This document shows positions 11,791-21,204 of a DNA stretch of 64,000 bases, piece after piece. The DNA comes from Hyparrhenia diplandra (lineage: Eukaryota; Streptophyta; Magnoliopsida; Poales; Poaceae). Position 1 is the stretch's first letter. Every line of letters begins with the position of its first letter. A program made the position numbers and the translations under genes. The notes under the pieces are model-generated. The model worked only from the letters and a program-made list of their open reading frames with translations. It was not told the DNA's origin and searched no databases. The stretch spans positions 62,001 through 126,000 of the forward strand of contig JADLZK010007210.1 of the NCBI GenBank assembly GCA_015847255.1. The letters run 5' to 3'.

Positions 11791-12340
11791 TGTGGATATA
11801 GGATCACCAAAGAACTCTACCGAGTTGTACGCAGGGTTCTATCCAAGCCTGCGGCCACAAACAACTCCCAGAAGGCAATGGAAGCATAGCTACGGTGACT
11901 TCTGTTGTAACTAGGATAGAACACTAGTCGGGTTACCTTGTAAAGGGTTTGGGTGTTCGGTTCCTCTATGGACAACCCTCTCAGATCCGACTAGAATCAT
12001 AGCGAGTTCCTTGGCCCCTTGGACTATAAAAAGGCGGCCAAGGAACACCTCGTCAGAGGAGGGCGAGTACGAACGCGTCTGAGAACACAAGCTTGGCGAC
12101 GACCAAGCGCCAGAAAGCTTCACGGCCGATTCTCGGCTAACCCCATCAATCAAAAACAGCTCACGCCGACCGGACGTAAAGGTCTTTACTCGATCCTTGA
12201 TCGAGGGCCCGAACCAAGATAAAAACCCCGCTCTCCATGTCGTGTTGCGCAACAAACCGCCGGGCCTCGGGTTCGCCGAGGTTCGAACAAACCGCCCGGT
12301 TCCCCCGTGTAAAAAGCTCTCGGTCAGTAAAACATCGACA
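11791..12340 (+). repeat. LTR-b, complete gypsy LTR shared by both elements
   Basis: It begins TGTGGATA directly after the ctcgggggct polypurine tract and ends ACATCGACA, a TG..CA structure of about 550 bp. It contains a TATA box (tataaaaagg, 12,025-12,034). It serves as 3' LTR of A and also sits directly 5' of internal B. The bases after it are pol linker sequence, not a primer binding site, so B has been cut back to the LTR edge. Confidence 0.9.
12006..12046. promoter_or_regulatory. LTR-b core promoter: TATA box in the loop of an 11-bp perfect inverted repeat
   Basis: The arms GTTCCTTGGCC (12,006-12,016) and GGCCAAGGAAC (12,036-12,046) are exact reverse complements and enclose the tataaaaagg box. 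The same arrangement is kept in LTR-c. Confidence 0.65.
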
Positions 12341-13665
12341 ACTGCTATTGCAAAGTTCATGGATATTCCACACTACCCGTATCTTCTACTAAAGATGCCG
12401 GCACCTTTTGGGGTTCTTTCCATCAAAGGAGACCTCAAGAAAGCTTTCGAAAGTGTGACGCACAAGCCGTAGAAATTGCAAACAAGACAGGGGGAGCTCT
12501 TGGAGAAAAAGGAACTCAACCGGATGGCAGAGGATACAAACCCGTAAGAACTCGAGATACCGGCCAAGAAGCAAGCAATTCGATTCCACCGTAAGAGGCC
12601 AACGTCAAGCACATTGATCTACAAACGGGCGATCCATCCAAGACGGTGATCATCGGCGCCCACCTATCTCCAAAATAGGAATTCAAGGCCACCGGCCTTC
12701 CTAAGGCAACACAAAGATATATTTGCCCGAAACCGCCAGACATGCCCGGCGTACCAAGGAGCCGGCCGAGCAATGCACTGACATCAATATGGGATCCAAA
12801 ACCCATCAAGCAAAGACTAAGAAGGTTTTCACCAAAAAAAGAAAGAAGCCATCAAAAAGGAGATTGTAAAATTACTCGCAGCCAGATTCATCAAAGAAAT
12901 CCTACATCCTCGATGGCTAGCCAACCCGGTTCGGGTTCAAAAGAAGAACACCTCGATTGGCGAATGTGTGTGGATTACACAGATCCGAATAAGCATTGCC
13001 CCAAGGACCCCTTCGGCTACCAAGGATTGACCAAATAGTGGACTCCACACCGGATCGCCCTACTATCATTCTTGGATTGCTACTCGGATATCACCAGATT
13101 GCATCGAAGAAAGAAGATCGAGCAAGACCTCTTTCATCACCCCTTCGGTGCCCTCTTGCTACAAAAACAATGTCCTTCGGATTGAAGAACGCCGGAGCAA
13201 CGTATCAAAAGAGCGATACGAGACTTGTTTGGGAGAGCAGATTGGCAAAAATGCCGGCCGACGTGACGGGCGTGGTGGTGAAGACTAGAGAACCGTAAAC
13301 TCGATTCAAGATGGAAGAGACTTTCAAGAACCTCAACAAGTGGAAGTGGAAGCTCAACCCAACAAAATGCGTCTTTGGAGTACCTTCGACAGCTCATGGG
13401 ATTCTTGGTCAACAGAGGCATTGAAGCCAAAGACCAAGCAGATCAAGGCCATCAACGAGATGACACAACCCCGAAGTGTCAAGGACGCCCGTAAGCTCAC
13501 AGTGGGGTGCATGGCGGCACTCAACAGATTCATATCCAAGCTTGAGAGAAAGGGCTACCCTTCTTCAAACTTATCAAGACAAAAGGAGAATTCAAATGGA
13601 CAGAGGAGGCCGACAAAGCGTTTGAAGAACTCAAGCAAAGACCTTACAATGACTCGGTCCTAACA
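12341..13665 (+). pseudogene. Broken protease/RT linker and reverse transcriptase, element B
   Basis: The sequence starts abruptly at the point corresponding to about 4138 in element A and runs through the linker (IPHYPYLLLKMPAP wording near 12,363) into RT. The residues matching the YVDD box of A are altered (about 13,257-13,275 reads ADVTGVV in the best frame), so the catalytic aspartates are lost. Further indels follow, for example in the LNPTKCVFG block near 13,355. The TGCMAALNRFISKL block is at about 13,505-13,550. Confidence 0.8.
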
Positions 13666-14800
13666 CCTCCAAAGGATCAAGAAGAACTATCGCTATACAT
13701 AGCAAAGAACGAGTACAAGGGTCGCTCAAAGAATCATCATGGAAAGAGAAGAGCCCGAGCAACCCAACAAGGTCCAAAGGCTAGTTTACTACGTGAGCGA
13801 GGTTCTATTCGAGTCCAAGGCTCGGTACCCTCACGCACAAAAACTACTCTACACCATACCGATCACATCATGGAAGCTACGACACTACTCGACGGTCACA
13901 AGATAACAAAGGGTAACCCGACTCACCACCGGGTGACATCCCGAGGAACGTAGATTCAACAGCCGAATATCAAAATGGGCAAAGTGGAACTCTGAGCAAT
14001 CGAATCTAGAGTTCACCCCAAGAAGAGCAATCAAATCCCAAGCGCCACCGGATTTCATAGCAGAATGGGACGGAGCTCCAACAACCCATATCCGACGCAC
14101 ATCAAGAAACATTGGAACATGTACTTCGATGGATCGTTGAAGCTAGGGGGAGCAGGAGCCGGATTTTATTCATATCTCCGTAAGGAAGACAACTCAAGTA
14201 CGTCTTTGCAGATCATGTGGCAAGCTACAAACAATGAGGCCGAGTATGAAGCACTCATCCATGGCCTCAAGATAGCAAGAACTCGGGAATCAAGAGACTA
14301 CAAGTATCCGGGCGACTCGCGGTTGTCATCAATCAAGTCAAAAGGACTGGACCGCACAAAGGACAATATGGGCCTCTATTGCTTGTAGGTACGCAAGCCG
14401 AAAAGAACTTCCAAGGCCTTGAGATCCTACACGTGCTCGAGATGCGAACGTGGCGGCAGACGTGCTAGCCAAACTCGGATCCGACAGAGCCCAAGTCCCA
14501 CCAGAGTATTCGGGTCGAAGAGCTCTCGAAACCATCTATCAAGGAGAACCCGTAAGAATACAACATGGAGCAATCAGCCCTAAACGGAGTAATGATAATC
14601 TCCGTGTCGAAGAACAACTCCCTAGATCGAAGACATCATAAACTTCATCAAGAACAAGACACTACCCAAGACAAAGCTCGGCAAACCGGGATCTTGAGAA
14701 GAAGCAAGAACTACGTGCTCATCAAAGACAAGCTTTATAAGAGAGCAAAGATCATCGAGTACTACTCAAATGCATAAGCTCGAGGAAGGAAAAGACATCC
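13666..14800 (+). pseudogene. RNase H region including second RVT_3-type RNase H, element B
   Basis: The RT-linked RNase H tail (13,740-14,040) contains the YYVSEVL-like wording common in gypsy pol but is frameshifted. From 14,065 to 14,388 a cleaner frame reads WNMYFDGSLKLGGAGAGF and ATNNEAEYEALIHGLKIA. These are the first acidic residue and the second acidic block (NNEAEYEAL) of an RVT_3-type RNase H. A second RNase H of this kind is a hallmark of Tat-lineage elements. Later parts (14,390-14,800) are recognisable but shifted. Confidence 0.8.
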
Positions 14801-15857
14801 TCCAAGAAATCCACTCGATCTTTGTGGAAACCACGCCGGCGTCAAGAACCCTCGTGGGAAAAGCATTCGCATCAGATACTACCGGCCAACAGCCCTTAAA
14901 GACTTGGTAAGAACTCGTCGTAAAAATGCAAAGGATGCCGATGTTCGCAGAAGACAAGCGCATGTGCCAAAGACACAACCGACCAGATACCACCATCATG
15001 GCCTTTCTCATGCGGGGACCTGGATCAAGTCGGACCACTCAAGAGAGCCAAGGGAGGATATGAGTACATCTACGCCAACATCGACAAATTCACTAAGTGG
15101 ATAGAATACAAGTCATTGGTCACCTTCACTCAACCAAAGCAATCGAGTTCATCCAAGAGATCATGCACGATTTGGGATGCCCAACAGATCATCACCGACC
15201 TCGGATCACCGCTTCAAAGCCAGCGAATTCGAAGATTGGGCACAAGATTGTGGCATACGGATAGACTACGCATCCGTAGCACACCCTCAGGCTAACGGAC
15301 AAGTCGAAAGAGCAAACGGACTCATCCTTGCCGGACTAAAGCCAAGACTTTATGAAGAACTCAAAGACTACGGAGCCAAATGGATAGAAGAACTCCCAAA
15401 AGTTGTCTGGGGCCTAAGAACTCAAATCAGCAGAGCAACAGGTTACTCACCCTTCTTCCTGACCTATGGATCAGAGGCCGTCCTACCAGCAGACCTCATA
15501 TGGAGCTCTCCAAGGATCGAGCAATTTGAAGAAGGAGAAGGAGAACAAACAAGAAGACTAGAAATCGACTGTGCAGAAGAAGTCAGAGCAAACGCCATCC
15601 TCTAGAACGCAAGATATCTGCAAGGACTCAGAAGGCACTATGACAAGAGCACACGTCCAAGAAAACTCAACCCAGGAGATCAAGTACTCAAGAGAAATCA
15701 AAAGACGGAAGGCAAGCACAAACTGCTCAGCCCATGGGAAGGACCATATATCGTCAAAGGAGTACTGGGACCAGGAACCTACAAGTTGATGACAATGCAA
15801 GGAGAAGAAATCAGAAACTCTTGGCACATAAACCAGCTCAGAAGGTTCTATCCATAA
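14801..15857 (+). pseudogene. Integrase of gypsy element B, partly clean
   Basis: The zinc-binding and catalytic start (14,800-15,170) is frameshifted. From 15,177 to 15,605 the frame is open and reads like functional integrase: GIRIDYASVAHPQANGQVER, which contains the final catalytic glutamate (E of VER), then WGLRTQISRATGYSPFFLTYG. An in-frame TAG lies at 15,603-15,605. The C-terminal part continues in frame beyond it (YDKSTRPRKLNPGD, then NSWHINQLRRFYP) to a stop at 15,855-15,857. This is the least damaged part of the whole composite element and is the segment missing from element A. Confidence 0.85.
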
Positions 15858-16763
15858 TCGAGGGACACAAGGCAAATGTAAGAGAAGCGTAAACGCAATA
15901 ATAACTCTCTCGATACTTCAAGAAGAAAGAAGATCAAGCCCGAGAAGAACTCGACCATCCAAAGAGGTCACAAAATACGCAGACCACCGGGCACCTCAAC
16001 AAAAACAAGTCGCCCATAGTGAAGCCGCATGCCTCCTATGGGAGAAGAACAAAAACAGCTCGAATTGGCACTTCGCAAGAAGAAGTCGACCAAAAGAAGG
16101 CAAACCCGACCCACCGTAACGGAGGTCAAAATTCCAAGGGTGGAACCCACGAAGTCCTAGCTCGGGAATAGCGCCCACACCTTAAATCCTAGCGGAAGAT
16201 CGTGAACTTCGACTCTTGAAGAAAGAGGACGTTGGGATCGGCCCGTCTAGGTCGCAGAGGCCATCGAGGGTCCGAAAGTGCCACTATGTCCAATGACGGC
16301 GACGGCCTTTCGAATCCCGCGTGAACGGTGTAGTGTTGTGAAATAGAAACCCATCGTCTCACACAAGTCTCTCGAAAGCGAGAGCAGCCCAAACCAGGCA
16401 AGGTGGATTGTAGTGTTATGAAATAGAAACCCAACAATCTTGACCTTCAGTCCGCAGTGCACTTAAATAGGCCGGGACCGAGAACCCTTCAAGGGACGTC
16501 ATGCGATAGTCCACTGGACTGCATGGGAGAGCCCTAGCCTAAAAGAGGCAACCCCGAGTTAGAACAACTCTTTCAAGAGCTCGACTCCACCAAAATACAC
16601 TAGCAAGTTCAAGAAAGGACAAATGCTAGAGGGCCTAAAAGGAGAAACCTAATGGCCCGGAGTAACCCTCCGAACAATCGTGACAAGTCTCGAAGAAGAC
16701 GCAAGTCACATGCCGAGGAAAACAACCCCGGCAAAACAGGGACGCCCCCAACAACCATCCGCA

Positions 16764-17246
16764 AGTCTACGGCAAAGACGAGCCGATTCTTCGTGAAAAG
16801 AACAACACCAAGATCAAGAGCAAGACTCCACAACAACCATCAGCAAGTCTACGGCAAAGACGAAGTGATTCTTTCGTAAAAGAACAACATCAAGATCAAG
16901 AGCAAGACTCCACAACAACCATCGGCAAGTCTACGGCAAAGACGAAAGCCGATTCTCGAAAAAAAGAACAACTCAAGACCAGAGCAAGACTCCACAACTA
17001 CTCAAAGAAGCCTACGAGAAAAGACAGTTGAATCGGAGTAAGAACAACTCAAGACCGGAGCAAGACTCTACAACAACTCTCAAAGAAGTCTGGCAAAAGA
17101 CGAAATTTGAATCTTCGTAAGAACAACTCAAGACCGTGAGCAAGCCTCTACAACTATTATCGACAAATCTACGTAAAAGACGAAGCCGATACTCCGGAAA
17201 GAAGAACTCGAATTCAAGAACAAGCCTCCAATCATCATGACAAGTC
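16764..17246 (+). repeat. ~78-bp tandem repeats in spacer of element B (about 6 units)
   Basis: Units start aagtctacggcaaagacga and contain aagaacaac and gagcaagactccacaac. They match the shorter array in element A, with one extra unit and different internal variants. Confidence 0.8.
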
Positions 17247-18871
17247 TCGTAAAGAAGACGAAGTAATTTGTCGAAGAAAACAATCCCGACGAACCGCAGC
17301 TAGACTCGCAAATATCTCCAACCAAGTCTACGTAAAAGGCGGGTTGACACTCCAGAAAGACAAGATCGATCTCGGAGAACTTCAGACTATCACCACCAAG
17401 TCTACGTAACTAGGCAAGTCGATCCCTTCGTAAGAAAGAACTCTGAAGCAATCGATGCAAAGCTCCAACATACTACGGCAAGACTTGTGAGCGAGACTAG
17501 TCAACACGCCAAGGGAGAAACAACCCAAAGACGCACAAGGACAAGAACCCACGCTACCCTCGCCAGATCTACAAGAAGACAAGCCGACCGGTCGTGGGAA
17601 CAACCCCGGCAACTCGAAGCAAGACTTCAACACTATGAACAAAGCAAAGTCTACGAAAGGCAAAGCGGGTCATCAACCCGAACAACGTTGATGTCACTAT
17701 GAGGGACCGCAAACAACTCATCACGAACCTACACAAAGGGACATAAGAGCCGAAAGCCTAAGGAAGAACTCTAAAGGCGCAATCACATCAAATCATCCGA
17801 ATAAGAAGAACTCGGGAAGACAACAAAGAATGACAAGCGAGAGGACAAAAATCGCAAACAAGTCCGCACGGCAGATCGAGTCATACAAAAGTACAAGTAC
17901 AAGACGAGATAAAGGGACAGATCTCTTTATTCAACATCTTGAAGATTACAAGTTACGTGGGAAACAACTCCCTACAAGATACAAAGAAGACTCAGATGCA
18001 CGGGGAGCCTAACAGAAACTCCCGCGTACAAGATACAAAGAAGATCCGGGGGACTATAACCCTAAAGAGTACAATACTGCAGGCAGAAGAATCCGGCATC
18101 CAACGGCGAAGAAGATGGAGCGCTCGGACCTGTATCTGAACCCCAAGAGCCTGAGTATCAACAACCCAGGGCTACTTCGAAGTCAAGACCCTTGCGCCCA
18201 AGTCCATAAACACCTGGAGCTCGAAGAATCCCGACGACGGCAGCGAATGAGCCCCAAGATCAAGATAAGCGACCTGGCGAAGAAAAGAACCCTCTGCAGA
18301 AGGCTCCGGAGTTCACCATGTCGCAGCAGGATGAAAAGAGCCCGAAGGGGGCGCTCAACTCCACAAAGAGTAGAAGGAAGCGCCTCCAAAGAGCACCATC
18401 TTCAAACAATTCCTCAAAAGGCACAACCTTCCTCGAAGACGAAGCGGCACCAATGCCGGTTGGAAAGCCAGGCATATGTCTACCCAAGTAGCAAGAAGGT
18501 ACACCAAAGAGGATCGAAGGGCATCCGGAAAGAACCCTACCCGACCCACACCAACCAAGAAAAACGAAGGAGGAGAGGAGATCATCTTAGGTCACAAGAC
18601 ATCCCGCACTCACCCCTCAAACTTTCCCCGGTGTGGAACTAGCTCGGGAATAGCCCGCCACTATTTTCGATCACAAGACATCCCTCACTCACGTAAGAAC
18701 CCTAGAAAGGCTAAATAAAGACGCCGGGGCTGATCCAACTCACTCAAAGGCACCGCCATGAATCCAAGCTCGAACAAAGCTTTTTTCTATGAGAAGGGAG
18801 ACTGCCTAGATGATGAAGAAGAAGCAGAGAAGAAGAAAAAATACGGATCCTCACCAAAGCAAAATGAGGCA

Positions 18872-18880
18872 TATTTATAG
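18872..18880 (-). promoter_or_regulatory. TATA-like box for antisense unit, element B
   Basis: The minus strand reads ctataaata. It lies in the position equivalent to the box at 10,911-10,919 in element A, ahead of a shorter antisense region that begins with an ATG near 18,760. Confidence 0.35.
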
Positions 18881-19642
18881 GCTTAAACTAGCACGCCTAT
18901 GGACCAAGTCCACGGAAGACGAGGCAACCACCAAAAACGAGCGGTCACCTCAAATCACGCAGAAGGGAATTTATGACAATGATCGCCATGCACCGACGTT
19001 TCCGAAAAACGGAGCGCAAGAAAAGCTCATCGTGACTCCCGCGGATCGCACGGAAAAAAGAGAAACGGTCAAAAATCCCGGGTAAGACGAAGAACCTCTA
19101 AGAGCTCCATCCGCTAAAAAAGAGCCCTTAGACGCCTGGGGGCTACAGGATACCCGAGCAAGATTTTTTAAAAGTGCTCCAGACGACGAGAAGAAGAACT
19201 CGAAGACGGAGGAGAAGAACTCAAAGACCTTCCGGCTCTTTGTGCCAAAAAGCAAGAAGCTCGGGGTTACACCCCACGGGTGCACTTTTTCAAAGAAAGT
19301 GCACACCGCTTGAAGGCGACAAGGACCGCGTCAAGACCGCACCCGAGAAAAGCAGACGGCTCTCGTAACTCCTCACTGAGATACTCGGGGGCTAGCGGAG
19401 CAAAGCTCTCCTATCGAAGAAAGAAGAGCCCCGACGACGAGAAGAACTCAAAGACGGAGAAGAAGAACTCAAAGACCTTCCAGCTCTCTGTGCCAAAAAG
19501 CAAGAAGCTCGGGGGCTACACCTACGGGTGTACTTTTTTTCAAAATTGCACTCCGTAAAGATGATCTTGAAGACCATATCAAGGCCTCACCCGAGAAGAG
19601 CAAGACAACCCTCAAGACTCGACCTTGAGATGCTCAGGGGCT

Positions 19643-20182
19643 TGTGGATACTGGGATCACCAAAGAACTCTACCGAGTTGTACGCAGGGGTTCTATCCAA
19701 GCCGCGGCCACAAACAACTCCCAGAAGGCAATGGAAGCTAGCTACAGTGACTTCTGTTGTAACTAGGATAGAACACTAGTCAGGTTACCTTATAAAGGGT
19801 TTGGGTGTTCGGTTCCTCTACGGACAACCCTCTCTCAGATCCGACTAGGAACGTAGTGAGTTCCTTGGCCCCTTGGACTATAAAGGCGGCCAAGGAACAC
19901 CCGTAGAGGGGAGCGCACGCACATCTGAGGACACAAGCTTGGTTACGACCAAAAATTTGTAAGCTTCACGGCCGATTCTCGGCTAACCCCATCAATCAAA
20001 AACAGCTCACGCCGACCGGACGTAAAGGTCTTTACTCGATCCTTGATCGAGGGCCCGAACCAAGATAAAAACCCCGCTCTCCATGTCACCGCAAGAACAA
20101 ACCGCCGGGCTCCGAGGTTCGTCGAGGCCCGAACAAACCGCCTTCACCCCCGTGGCGGGCTCTCGGTCGTAAAACATCGACA
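19643..20182 (+). repeat. LTR-c, 3' LTR of the composite gypsy element
   Basis: About 540 bp, TGTGGATA..ATCGACA, aligned end to end with LTR-b with scattered substitutions and small indels. It contains a TATA box (tataaagg, 19,879-19,886). Confidence 0.9.
19860..19898. promoter_or_regulatory. LTR-c core promoter: TATA box in a perfect inverted repeat
   Basis: The arms GTTCCTTGGCC (19,860-19,870) and GGCCAAGGAAC (19,888-19,898) match LTR-b exactly and enclose the TATA box, although the loop itself differs by two bases in length. Confidence 0.65.
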
Positions 20183-20731
20183 ACCGGTTAGTTGTGTCAA
20201 CATTTAATATAATCAGGCAAACTTGTACCTTTGTACACGAACATCCTACTCTTAATTCACATAGGATCCCTAATCATCGCATACATGAGAATAGTGTATG
20301 CATATATCGCATAGGTGATCCAAAACCCATACAATGGGTAAGCAAACTCTTGGTAAAAATGTCCATGACCGGCTAAAGTAGTTCGAAGTTTTCTAAAATG
20401 ATGTGCATGATTCATTGTGGTAACAATGACAAGGCACAAAAATTAGTTACTAGATTCAATCTAGCTAGCCTACATGACACAACCGGTTCACACAATACCC
20501 GAAGAAAGCAAGCAAAAGGTGGTCATCGACACTGCATACACACAGCCCTCCATGAATGTAAATAGGCATACAAAGCTAGCACACTAAGGCAATTAGAGAC
20601 AAAGTACACTGAACTTCTAGCAGCCTAGCACAAGGTGCAAAACTTTTTGAGGAACACACAAAATTAGTAATAGAGATATCAACTAATCAACTAATAATTC
20701 AAAAGTTCTTCGATAAGGCATTTCGAAATGC
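20183..20731. other. Spacer between gypsy and copia elements
   Basis: AT-rich sequence with no gene or recognised repeat. Just before the copia target duplication there is a short palindrome (ataaggcatttcgaaatgccttat, about 20,713-20,736), so the copia element inserted at the edge of a hairpin-forming site. Confidence 0.5.
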
Positions 20732-20736
20732 CTTAT
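20732..20736 (+). repeat. Target-site duplication (left) of copia element
   Basis: CTTAT directly abuts the 5' LTR and is repeated exactly at 26,377-26,381 after the 3' LTR. This fixes both ends of the element. Confidence 0.95.
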
Positions 20737-21204
20737 TGAAGATCTCTTGTTTGGTTTTGGCTAATTAGTGACACCTAAGGACTAATCTCTCAATGCTAAG
20801 TGTTTGACATGATTGGAGATTGGTCGGGCCGGAGTTGGTGCTTGTGATCATGGAGGATGGATCAAGGTGATCCAAAAGATGATCAAGCATGCAACTCGGT
20901 GGAGGTTTGGAGATCAAAGGTCCTAAGGCAAAGGTATAACCATAGGGCTTTTGATTTCACACCCAAGACACTATAGAGAGTGTGGGTGATTATAGGATCG
21001 ATAAGCCGTACTATAAAGAGGGGAAACTTTCGTACATATCGATCCTCACGTGCCTTTAGGTTCAAGTCTCATATGCATGTATTCTAACCTAAAGTGCTAA
21101 CTCCGTCCTTGTTGAAAATGGTTTCGAAAATGCTAACACATGGTGTCGAGGTGTTCTTCGGCGTGTCGGAAACAAGAAACAAGTGACGGAAGTCGGTTTG
21201 GAGC
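20737..21204 (+). repeat. Truncated 5' LTR of copia element
   Basis: It aligns with 24,637-25,104 of the 3' LTR and stops at the shared tetranucleotide gagc, where integrase sequence begins. The missing portion contains the TATA box, so this LTR cannot drive transcription from its own core promoter. Confidence 0.93.

Larger units (their letters stand above)
15858..19642 (+). other. 3' spacer of gypsy element B up to the polypurine tract
   Basis: Non-coding on the plus strand except a 175-codon open frame (18,115-18,642) that is basic and low in complexity and that I do not regard as a gene. The start and end match the spacer of element A; the middle (about 17,870-19,050) does not. A ~120-bp block ending in a gggtgcacttttt motif occurs twice (about 19,190-19,290 and 19,440-19,545). 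The tract tgctcaggggct ends at 19,642. Confidence 0.6.
1155..20182 (+). mobile_element. Composite Ty3/gypsy (Tat lineage) retrotransposon with three LTR copies
   Basis: Three copies of one LTR are arranged LTR-a (truncated, 1155-1410), internal A (1411-11,790), LTR-b (11,791-12,340), internal B (12,341-19,642) and LTR-c (19,643-20,182). All are in the same orientation. The pol wording (TGCMAALNRFISKL after the RT fingers, a second RVT_3-type RNase H, a DGG-type protease site) and the long non-coding 3' region with antisense reading frames fit the Tat/Retand lineage of grasses. Internal B begins in the middle of the protease/RT spacer directly after LTR-b, so B has no gag. Internal A lacks RNase H and most of integrase. 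The arrangement is what inter-element unequal recombination plus later deletions would give. No target duplication can be tested because the left LTR is truncated. Confidence 0.85.

Noticed and set aside
18115..18642. 175-codon plus-strand open frame in the gypsy spacer
   Set aside because: It is very basic and Ser/Arg-rich, lies on the strand opposite the likely antisense unit, and has no counterpart in element A.
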